A DNA stretch of 43,333 nucleotides from Chlorobiaceae bacterium. Its GTDB lineage: Bacteria > Bacteroidota > Chlorobiia > Chlorobiales > Chlorobiaceae. The translations under genes were made by a program, and so were the position numbers. Within the stretch, counting starts at the first letter, position 1; each line of letters begins with the position of its first letter. Under the pieces are notes generated by a model. That model ran no database searches and was not told the DNA's origin. It worked only from the letters and a program-made list of their open reading frames with translations. The DNA is taken from positions 1 to 43,333 of the forward strand of contig JAAXXL010000017.1 in NCBI GenBank assembly GCA_013334485.1. Reading direction: 5' to 3'. Positions 34,134 through 41,096 of the stretch are shown piece by piece.

Positions 34134-36383
34134 TCATCGGCGCTGTATATGATTAATCACCTCCGCAAGCCGGTCGATCTCCTCTTTGGTGTTGTAGAAT
34201 GCCAGAGAGGGGCGAATGGTGCCTTCGACGCCGAAACGACGCAGTGAGGGTTGAGAGCAGTGGTGACCTGTTCTGACCGCAATGCCCTCCTGATCGAGCA
34301 GTTTGCCGACCTCTTCGTTTGGCATGTTGTTGAGTACAAAAGAGAGAACGCCGACCTTGTTGCGGGCGGTGCCAATCATGCGCAAGCCGGGAATGCCGAT
34401 CAGGCGCTCGGTACCATACTCAGTCAGTTCATGCTCATAACGGGCAATGTTGTCAAGTCCGATTTTACGAACATAGTCGAGTGCTGCACCAAGGCCTATG
34501 GCATCACCGATCGAGGGGGTTCCCGCTTCGAATTTAGCCGGTGGTTCATTGTAGATGGTCTCTTCAAACCGCACATCCTGAATCATATTCCCTCCTCCCT
34601 GCCAGGGAGGCATGAGTTCGAGCAGTTCACGTTTGCCGTAGACTACACCAATTCCTGTCGGTGCAAATATCTTGTGGCCTGAAAAGACAAAGAAATCGGC
34701 ATCAAGATCCTGAACGTTGACCGGAATATGGGCAACCGACTGGGCACCATCAATCAGCACTTTGGCGTCAAAGCGTTTGGCAAGCTGAATCATTTCTTTG
34801 ATGGGCAGTATCGTTCCAAGGCCGTTTGAGGCCTGTGTCAGCGAGACAAACTTTGTGCGCGGGCCGAGTAGTTTGGTGTACTCTTCCATGATAATCTCGC
34901 CACGGTCGTTGACCGGTACAACCTTGATGCGGGCACCACGTTCGTGCGCTACCATTTGCCATGGAACAATATTGGCATGGTGCTCAAGGATCGAGAGTAC
35001 AATCTCGTCACCCGGCTGGAGGAACTTGCGTCCCCAGGTCTGAGCCACCAGATTGATCCCTTCGGTGGTACCACGAACATAGATAATCTCGGAAGTTGAT
35101 CCGGCCCCGATAAACTGGCGGATCTTTTCGCGAGCGCCCTCATAGGCATCGGTAGCCCGAGCTGCAAGAGTGTGAGCACCCCGGTGGATATTTGAGTTGT
35201 CGGTGGCATAGAACTGTGCAACCGCATTGATGACGCTCAGCGGCTTCTGTGTTGTGGCAGCATTATCAAACCAGACAAGTTGCTTGCCGTGAATGTTCTG
35301 GTGCAGCACCGGAAAATCCTTGCGGATAGTCGCTACATTGAACCCTTCGGGCGTATGCAGCGGTGCTTTGGGTTCTCGAATAAAATAGTAGGGCTCAACA
35401 AAAGAAGATTCAGGAAAACTGAATGGCAGGTTTGTCGTTCCGGGAAGAGCACTCCCTCCGTTTGGTCTGACAGGTGCAGGTGCTTTTCCCGGCAGTTCAG
35501 GTCGGGATGCGGATGCAGAGCTGAAATTAGCCGGTATCACTGCACCTGGAATAGTCGGAAGTTCTGAAGCTGGTAGTCCATTGGCGCTGCGAATTGACTG
35601 AAAAACCGATGAGAGGTCAGGCGTACCCTGTTCAAATTCAAAGTTGCGGTAGAGCTTCTCAGCGTAGCATTGACCCTCCGGGGCTCCTGCCGGAGCAGCG
35701 GGCAGACCGGAAAGCTTTTGCTCTGGCCGATGGCCTGAAAAAGCAGCAGGAGTGACAGCCTGCGGGTTGACCTCCGAGCGGGCAGGAGATGCTGATTGTG
35801 GATCCTCTGCTGCGGCCAGAAGCAGATTGAATGAAAAATCATCCTCACCGGGAAGACCGCTGTTCAGAGTGGTGAAAAACGGTGCAATTCTCTCCGGGCT
35901 GGCTTCAGCAAAATCTTCAGCCCTCTCCGGTTTTGCAGGCAGGGTGCGTTTGATGAACTGATCAAGTCCGTATGAGCCGTTGCTGTTTTCAGAGTAGTTC
36001 TGTTGCTCGGTCAGTTTGTTTGCATGATGGCCAAGCGGTTCCTCTTTTTTTGACGGAGAGGTGGAGATAAAGTAAAGATCTTGCTCCGGCGAGGCGAGGG
36101 CATCATTTGAAAAATATGGGAGCTCCGGATATGCGGGTAACTCCTGCAGAGGTGAATCATCAGGGAAGCGCACTGCGTCATGTTCAGAGAGCGGCCCTCT
36201 TTTTTCACTGAGGCGACCGGGAAGGGAAGCCGGGGTTGATGTGATGTCGCTCTCATCTCTCGGGACACTTGAAGCCTCAGGCAGTTCATTGAAGAGCCTG
36301 CTTGCGATCTGTGCAATGAAGGTCGGGTTGAGTGCTTCACTCTCTATTCCCGGAATATTTGGTTGCGCGTGTTCTCTGGGCAT
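34134..36383 (-). CDS. SufS-like cysteine desulfurase with ~345-residue N-terminal extension; predicted encapsulin cargo
   Basis: PLP enzyme releasing sulfur from cysteine, 749 aa. Residues 350-749 are a complete SufS/CsdA-type domain: FDNAATTQKP, SILEHHANIVPW, LIDGAQSVAH, PLP lysine K571 in FSGHKIFAP, and catalytic persulfide Cys C709 in VRTGHHCSQP. Residues 1-345 are Pro/Ser/Ala/Glu-rich, probably disordered, broken by short hydrophobic islands (20-34, 182-192, 242-266, 318-336). Long disordered N-termini that direct cysteine desulfurases into family 2 encapsulins are established knowledge (SrpI system of Synechococcus). The shell gene is 82 nt upstream. Packaging by residues 1-345 is an inference. 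A weak AGGA precedes the ATG. Confidence 0.93.
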   Translation of the reverse strand: MPREHAQPNIPGIESEALNPTFIAQIASRLFNELPEASSVPRDESDITSTPASLPGRLSEKRGPLSEHDAVRFPDDSPLQELPAYPELPYFSNDALASPEQDLYFISTSPSKKEEPLGHHANKLTEQQNYSENSNGSYGLDQFIKRTLPAKPERAEDFAEASPERIAPFFTTLNSGLPGEDDFSFNLLLAAAEDPQSASPARSEVNPQAVTPAAFSGHRPEQKLSGLPAAPAGAPEGQCYAEKLYRNFEFEQGTPDLSSVFQSIRSANGLPASELPTIPGAVIPANFSSASASRPELPGKAPAPVRPNGGSALPGTTNLPFSFPESSFVEPYYFIREPKAPLHTPEGFNVATIRKDFPVLHQNIHGKQLVWFDNAATTQKPLSVINAVAQFYATDNSNIHRGAHTLAARATDAYEGAREKIRQFIGAGSTSEIIYVRGTTEGINLVAQTWGRKFLQPGDEIVLSILEHHANIVPWQMVAHERGARIKVVPVNDRGEIIMEEYTKLLGPRTKFVSLTQASNGLGTILPIKEMIQLAKRFDAKVLIDGAQSVAHIPVNVQDLDADFFVFSGHKIFAPTGIGVVYGKRELLELMPPWQGGGNMIQDVRFEETIYNEPPAKFEAGTPSIGDAIGLGAALDYVRKIGLDNIARYEHELTEYGTERLIGIPGLRMIGTARNKVGVLSFVLNNMPNEEVGKLLDQEGIAVRTGHHCSQPSLRRFGVEGTIRPSLAFYNTKEEIDRLAEVINHIQRR

Positions 36384-36402
36384 AAATCCTGTGGTAATCC
36401 GA

Positions 36403-36442
36403 GCCCGTCCGGATCTTCATAAATTGATCAATCCGGACGGGC
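36403..36442. promoter_or_regulatory. Perfect 12-bp stem-loop between shell and cargo genes
   Basis: GCCCGTCCGGAT at 36403-36414 and ATCCGGACGGGC at 36431-36442, with a 16-nt loop. On the transcribed minus strand no U-tract follows, so it is not a standard terminator. On the plus strand a TTTTT occurs eight nt later. It sits 20 nt before the desulfurase start and could act as an RNA processing or stability hairpin, or a partial terminator. Confidence 0.6.
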
Positions 36443-36465
36443 AGGGTGGTTTTTGTCGGTTCCCT

Positions 36466-37923
36466 TTACTTGGTTTTGGCGGCTGTTTTGCGATGTTCGT
36501 AATCGTGATAGTAGCCGACCTCGACATTTTCAAGTACGGCAAGCGCATCATCAGTGAGCACTGCCAGAGAGGAGTAGAGCGTCAGGAGATAGGATGCCAC
36601 ACCAAGCTTGTCGAGACCCATCAGCCTGGCAGAGAGGCTCGGGCTGATTTCGCCTGGAATGCCTGCCTGATGCAGTCCAACCACGCCCTGCTCATTTTCA
36701 CCGACACGAAGCAGGATAATGCTTGTCGTGCCATGGCCTGACTGATTGTTCTTATTGATTTCGATTTTGTCGGTTGGAATCAGCGGTACACCGCGCCAGG
36801 TAAGAACCGGAGTTCCGAAGAGGCTTATGGTTGCCGGAGGGACGCCGCGCCAGGTGCACTCGCGCTCGAATGCGGCGATGGCTTTCGGGTGTGCGATAAA
36901 GAATGCCGGTTTTTTCCACACCTTTGTGAGCAGATCGTCAAGGTCATCAGGTGTCGGGGTGCCGTAGCGTGTGCTGATGCGCTGACCGGGATCGACAGAG
37001 TGAAGCAGGCCGAAGTCGCGGTTGTTGATAAACTCCCACTCCTGCCGCTCCTTGATGCCCTCTATTGTCAGGCGCATCTGCTGCTCTATCTGGTTGTAGG
37101 GTTCATTATAGAGATCGGAAACCCGTGTATGGACTCGAACCACGGTCTGAATGGCCTGAAGGGAGTATTCACGGGGCTTGTTCGAGTAATCGACATAGGT
37201 TTCAGGGATTTCGACATCTTCAGCGAATCCTGAAACAAGGTCGATATGCTTTTCACCATGCGTGTTGACGGTGGAGCGTATTTTGAGGTACTCGGCAACC
37301 GTCTTCTGGAAAGAGGCCTTCAGCGAAGGGGACTGGCGGAAGAGCTTTTCGATATCGACACTCGAAAGCGAGAAAAACGAGCCGGGAGTGATGGTCCGGA
37401 TGGTAACCGATGATGGCTTTTCGGAGACCAGATCCTCAGCACCGAAGTACTCACCTTCAGACAGCAGGGCGATACGCAGCTCCTCGCCATGGAGTCCCTT
37501 GCTTAATATCTCTACCTGACCATGTGCGATAATGAAGAGTTTATGACGGTCTTCACCTTCCAAAATGAGGGTGCTTCCAAGTTCAGCTTCTTCAAGAACA
37601 AACTTTTTTGCGATCTGGCTGATGATATCATCTTCAAATGCTGAAAAGAGCGGTATGCTCTTCAGGGCTTCAGGGCGGAATGAAGCGCTTCCTTCCTGAA
37701 AGTTGATACCGATCCGTTCAGGCTTCTGGAGTTCGATTTTTGTGCGGTTTACCCGGTAGGTGCCGGATGAGACATGAACCCACGGGAGTAGCTTCAGGAG
37801 CCATCTCGGGGTTATCGACATCATCTGGGGAGCGGTTTTGGTCGTGTTCGCCAGATTTCTTGCTACAGTAGTGGTTACACTGCGCTGTAAGTGACTGTTT
37901 GATTCCCGTTGTGTGTTTGACAT
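36466..37923 (-). CDS. Family 2 encapsulin shell protein with cyclic-nucleotide-binding-like domain (2B-type)
   Basis: HK97-fold protein that self-assembles into a nanocompartment, 485 aa. Residues 1-85 form the N-arm and early shell segment. Residues 86-215 are a Crp/CAP-type cNMP-binding-like domain (IPLFSAFEDDIISQIAKKF, LILEGEDRHKLFIIAHGQVE, EGEYFGAEDLV). Residues 245-475 carry the shell core, with the conserved encapsulin features YNEPYNQIEQQMRLTIEGIK, WEFINN, DLDDLLTKVWKKPAFFIAHP, FGTPVLTWRGVPLIPTDKI, GVVGLHQAGIPGE and LTLYSSLAVLTDDALAVLE. Having this domain places it with family 2B shells. It precedes a cysteine desulfurase and follows serine acetyltransferase and cysteine synthase genes, so the compartment probably serves sulfur metabolism. 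In the cassette, Ser171 stands where the phosphate-binding Arg is expected. Confidence 0.92.
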   Translation of the reverse strand: MSNTQRESNSHLQRSVTTTVARNLANTTKTAPQMMSITPRWLLKLLPWVHVSSGTYRVNRTKIELQKPERIGINFQEGSASFRPEALKSIPLFSAFEDDIISQIAKKFVLEEAELGSTLILEGEDRHKLFIIAHGQVEILSKGLHGEELRIALLSEGEYFGAEDLVSEKPSSVTIRTITPGSFFSLSSVDIEKLFRQSPSLKASFQKTVAEYLKIRSTVNTHGEKHIDLVSGFAEDVEIPETYVDYSNKPREYSLQAIQTVVRVHTRVSDLYNEPYNQIEQQMRLTIEGIKERQEWEFINNRDFGLLHSVDPGQRISTRYGTPTPDDLDDLLTKVWKKPAFFIAHPKAIAAFERECTWRGVPPATISLFGTPVLTWRGVPLIPTDKIEINKNNQSGHGTTSIILLRVGENEQGVVGLHQAGIPGEISPSLSARLMGLDKLGVASYLLTLYSSLAVLTDDALAVLENVEVGYYHDYEHRKTAAKTK

Positions 37924-37972
37924 GAGCGGTCTGTTGGTTTAAATGTATTATTGGGTCAGTCGGCCTTTATGA

Positions 37973-38884
37973 TCAGATGCCGCCGCCGTCAGTAAAGCTG
38001 CTTTCTACAGCTTTCTGCTGCAGTACTCTTGAGTTTGGCGGGAGGCTTTTTGTCTGCCAGACGTTGCCTCCGATAATGGAGTTTTTGCCTATGGTTATTC
38101 TCCCGAGCACATTGGCGTTCGAGTAGATAACGACGTTGTCCTCAATAATCGGATGACGGGGAACATCCTTCGCAGGATTTCCATCGTTGTCGAGTGTGAA
38201 TTTTTTTGCCCCCAGTGTTACCCCCTGGTAGAGCCGCACATGGTTGCCGATGATGCAGGTCTCCCCGATGACCACACCGGTTCCGTGATCAATGCAGAAA
38301 TATTCCCCGATATGGGCACCCGGATGAATGTCTATACCGGTTTCCGAATGGGACATTTCGGAGATGATTCTCGGAATAAGCGGTACACCGAGTGAGAGCA
38401 GTGTATGTGCCGCCCGGTAGTTGATCATGGCCCGGATAGAGGGGTAGCAGAAGATGATTTCACCATAGTTTTTGGCGGCCGGATCGCCATCAAAGATCGC
38501 TTTTACATCAGTGCACAGTTTTCTGCGTATTTCCGGCACAATCCCGATAAACAGCTCCGCTATCCCCTCGGCATTTTCCCCTGAGGCGGCAGTGTGATTG
38601 TTCTTATGGTTGAACTGTTGAACGCTTCTGATCTGCTCGGAAAGCAGCAGGTAGAGTTTTTCCACACGGACACCAAGGATGTGGGGAAGAGAGTTCTGTC
38701 GCTGAATCGGCTCACCGAAATATCCGGGAAAGAGGATAGAACGCAGCAATTCAACGATCTCCTTGAGCTTTTCAATCGATGGATGCAGCCGCTCATGATC
38801 AGGCAGAAAGTCACATGCAGCACTGCCGGAACCGGCTAAAAGCTGTATGGTATTTTCAATGACACTGCTGCTTTTGGTTTCCAT
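37973..38884 (-). CDS. cysE: Serine O-acetyltransferase (EpsC/CysE type)
   Basis: Makes O-acetylserine for cysteine synthesis. An N-terminal helical domain (residues 1-185) precedes a left-handed beta-helix of hexapeptide repeats from about 187: IDIHPGAHIGEYFCIDHGTG, VVIGETCIIGNHVRLYQGVT, IEDNVVIYSNANVLGRITIG. The catalytic His/Asp are in FCIDHGTGVVIGE. The long N-terminus fits the EpsC form. The C-terminus ends DGGGI, like the GDGI tail with which E. coli CysE occupies the CysK active site. I take the second ATG (METKSS; GGAG six nt upstream). It lies 109 nt after cysK and 50 nt before the shell gene. Confidence 0.94.
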   Translation of the reverse strand: METKSSSVIENTIQLLAGSGSAACDFLPDHERLHPSIEKLKEIVELLRSILFPGYFGEPIQRQNSLPHILGVRVEKLYLLLSEQIRSVQQFNHKNNHTAASGENAEGIAELFIGIVPEIRRKLCTDVKAIFDGDPAAKNYGEIIFCYPSIRAMINYRAAHTLLSLGVPLIPRIISEMSHSETGIDIHPGAHIGEYFCIDHGTGVVIGETCIIGNHVRLYQGVTLGAKKFTLDNDGNPAKDVPRHPIIEDNVVIYSNANVLGRITIGKNSIIGGNVWQTKSLPPNSRVLQQKAVESSFTDGGGI

Positions 38885-38953
38885 GATCATCTCCTGGAGT
38901 CGGATTTTTTGCTGTTACTCTGTTTATAAAAAATTCAGGTCATCGGGATCGGA

Positions 38954-39025
38954 CGGCAGGAAGATTTCCGATCTCCTGCCGCAAATCCATTTCTGTTCCG
39001 GTGAATGGGGATAGTGCCGGAACAG
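38954..39025. promoter_or_regulatory. Two consecutive stem-loops between cysK and cysE
   Basis: Hairpin A at 38954-38981 has arms CGGCAGGAAGAT/ATCTCCTGCCG (11 bp, one bulge). Hairpin B at 38993-39025 has arms CTGTTCCGG/CCGGAACAG (9 bp perfect, 15-nt loop). Neither is followed by a U-tract on the minus strand. They fill most of the gap before the serine acetyltransferase gene and could be RNA stability or processing elements. Confidence 0.55.
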
Positions 39026-39033
39026 ATGCATGC

Positions 39034-39987
39034 TCAGATATTAACCTGCTCAGGTTCAAACTGGTAGAGAAGGGTTGAGAGGTAGCGTTCTCCGGTATCG
39101 GGCAGAATGACAACAATCTTTTTGCCTTTGTTCTCATCACGCTGGGCGAGTTGCAGGGCTGCGTAAGCGGCGGCTCCCGACGAGATGCCGACAATGAGTC
39201 CCTCTGTGCGGGCAAGTACCCGTCCTGTGCGAAGCGCATCCTCGTTCTTGACCTGGATGATCTCGTCAATAATGCCGGTGTTAAGGATATCCGGAATGAA
39301 GCCGGCACCAATGCCCTGTATTTTATGTGGTCCGGGTTTGCCACCGGAGATGACAGGGGAGTCAAAGGGCTCAACGGCTACAATTTTTACACCGGGATTT
39401 TTCTGTTTGAGCACCTCTCCGACACCGGTTATCGTACCGCCGGTACCAACACCGCTGACAAAAATATCGACCAATCCATCAGTGTCATTCCAGATCTCTT
39501 CTGCTGTGGTTCTGCGGTGGATATCCGGATTTGCAGGGTTTTTGAACTGCTGAGGCAGAAATGAGTTGGCATATTCAGCGTGCAGCTCTTCGGCTTTTCT
39601 GATCGCGCCGGGCATACCTTCAGGTCCGGGAGTAAGAACCAGTTCCGCACCCAGAGCCTTGAGCAGGTTGCGTCGTTCAATACTCATGGTTTCAGGCATG
39701 GTAAGAATCAGGCGGTACCCTTTGGCTGCTGCGATGAATGCAAGAGCAATACCGGTATTGCCGCTGGTTGGCTCAATGATTACGGTATCCTTGTTGAGCA
39801 ACCCCTTTTTCTCTGCATCTTCGATCATTGAGAAGCCTATGCGGTCCTTGACACTGCCGCCGGGATTGAAGTATTCAAGTTTGGCTATAATTGAGCCCAG
39901 AGCCTCATGTTCAAGGCCGAAATTGCCCAGTTCAAGTAGAGGGGTGTTACCGATCAGGTCGGTCAGTTTTTTTGCAATACGTCCCAT
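39034..39987 (-). CDS. cysK: Cysteine synthase A (O-acetylserine sulfhydrylase)
   Basis: PLP enzyme converting O-acetylserine and sulfide to cysteine. With the ATG at 39987 ([16 protein letters not shown], 317 aa) the PLP Lys is K47 in [22 protein letters not shown] binds substrate, [11 protein letters not shown] and [19 protein letters not shown] are typical, and [14 protein letters not shown] binds PLP phosphate. Late segments [10 protein letters not shown] and [11 protein letters not shown] fit. The frame is open 12 codons further to a TTG. It is just upstream of its partner serine acetyltransferase, so a cysteine synthase complex is likely. Confidence 0.95.
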   Translation of the reverse strand: MGRIAKKLTDLIGNTPLLELGNFGLEHEALGSIIAKLEYFNPGGSVKDRIGFSMIEDAEKKGLLNKDTVIIEPTSGNTGIALAFIAAAKGYRLILTMPETMSIERRNLLKALGAELVLTPGPEGMPGAIRKAEELHAEYANSFLPQQFKNPANPDIHRRTTAEEIWNDTDGLVDIFVSGVGTGGTITGVGEVLKQKNPGVKIVAVEPFDSPVISGGKPGPHKIQGIGAGFIPDILNTGIIDEIIQVKNEDALRTGRVLARTEGLIVGISSGAAAYAALQLAQRDENKGKKIVVILPDTGERYLSTLLYQFEPEQVNI

Positions 39988-40097
39988 GGATGTTGATTGT
40001 TTAAGCGTTGGTGAATAGTTCAAGATGGAGAATATGCCTTGTTTTGTAAATCCCCTGTAAAGGGCATCTTTTATACCGCAAACAGGGTATAGGTGCC

Positions 40098-40751
40098 TCA
40101 GATGTGGTATTCAATATTGTCGATCAGTCCGGCTTTAATGGCATACATCATAAGCTCCGGGCTGCTTGATACACACAGTTTCCGGAAAATGTTTTTTCGG
40201 TGTGTCATGACAGTATGAAAGCTGATATGTTTTTTGACTGCAATCTCCTTTGTTGACAAGCCTGCGGCGATCTGGCGGACTATTTCAATTTCTGAAGTTG
40301 TCAGAAGGCTCGCATCTTCCATCGGTCCGTCCTTTTTCAAAAGGATGTCAAGCACATCTCCTGAATAGTATTTTTTGCCTTTCAGTGCGGCTTCGATGGC
40401 ATGAAAGAGTTCATCGCCATCATCAGTTTTCAGTATGATATTTTTAATACCGCAGTCGTTCAGCTCTTTTATTTTGATGTGCGTTATGGCGTTGGTCAGG
40501 ATGATGATTCCTGTTTCAGGATACTGTTTTCTGATCTCACCGAGGTCGTTGACCGAGTCAAAGTCAAAGAGTGTGTGATCGGTAATGACCAGCGAGATCT
40601 TCTCCTGCTGCAGATAGAGCAAGAGGCCAGCCTTGGTTGAAACAAGGTGTACCGTCTGGTAAAGCGGTGACAGAATTGACTTGAGTGCTTCATTCGTCAA
40701 AAACTGTTTGTCAGCAACTACCAGAGAGCTGTTTCTTTTATGATTAGTCAT
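40098..40751 (-). CDS. NarL/FixJ-type response regulator
   Basis: 217 aa. Receiver domain at residues 8-128: acidic residue in VVADKQ, phospho-acceptor Asp in [11 protein letters not shown], a Thr-containing ILTN, and the conserved Lys in IILKTDD. Only one acidic residue replaces the usual pair at strand 1. The LuxR-type HTH is at residues 150-210 ([43 protein letters not shown]). Two nt after the HPr-like gene and 110 nt upstream of cysK, so it may control the sulfur genes (inference). No histidine kinase gene is in view. Confidence 0.9.
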   Translation of the reverse strand: MTNHKRNSSLVVADKQFLTNEALKSILSPLYQTVHLVSTKAGLLLYLQQEKISLVITDHTLFDFDSVNDLGEIRKQYPETGIIILTNAITHIKIKELNDCGIKNIILKTDDGDELFHAIEAALKGKKYYSGDVLDILLKKDGPMEDASLLTTSEIEIVRQIAAGLSTKEIAVKKHISFHTVMTHRKNIFRKLCVSSSPELMMYAIKAGLIDNIEYHI

Positions 40752-40753
40752 TG

Positions 40754-41020
40754 TCAGATGCCTGCCCCGTTTTCAAAAACCTCTTCTATCATTGCAAGTG
40801 CTTTGCTTCCGTTTCGGCCTTCGGCTGTTACCTTGAGCCGTGTTCCGGAAATTGCGCAAAGGGTGAGCATCTCAAGTAAAGATTCAGCGTTGGCTGTTTC
40901 ACCATTTTTTTTCTCGATCAAAATGGAGCACTGCTGTTCCCTCGATATTCTCAGGATTTTCGCTGCTGCCCGGAAATGGAGGCCGTGAGGAGTCTTTACT
41001 GTGAGATGCTTCTGCACCAT
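40754..41020 (-). CDS. HPr-like phosphocarrier protein
   Basis: 88 aa from the ATG at 41020, which puts the active His at the canonical position 15 and the Arg at 17 (TPHGLHFRAAAKI); Pro18 is Ala. A Ser near position 47 (NAESLLEMLTL) matches the regulatory Ser46 region. It could relay phosphate or act as an HPr kinase-type regulator. No EI, EII or HPr kinase gene is visible. The C-terminus is NGAGI, resembling CysK-binding tails. It is probably translated with the response regulator two nt downstream. Confidence 0.88.
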   Translation of the reverse strand: MVQKHLTVKTPHGLHFRAAAKILRISREQQCSILIEKKNGETANAESLLEMLTLCAISGTRLKVTAEGRNGSKALAMIEEVFENGAGI

Positions 41021-41052
41021 GTTCATGTTGTTAATGGATATAAAATAGTGGG

Positions 41053-41088
41053 CAGCTCTATAAATTGCGTAATAGATTTATAGAGCTG
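41053..41088. terminator. 13-bp perfect inverted repeat between metY and the HPr gene
   Basis: CAGCTCTATAAAT at 41053-41065 and ATTTATAGAGCTG at 41076-41088, with a 10-nt loop. It starts nine nt after the metY stop. On the minus strand it is followed by CCCACTATTTTAT, a poor U-tract, so it is an inefficient terminator at best or an operator. On the plus strand TTATTTTTTG lies after a further 9 nt. Confidence 0.5.
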
Positions 41089-41096
41089 TCCGGGAT

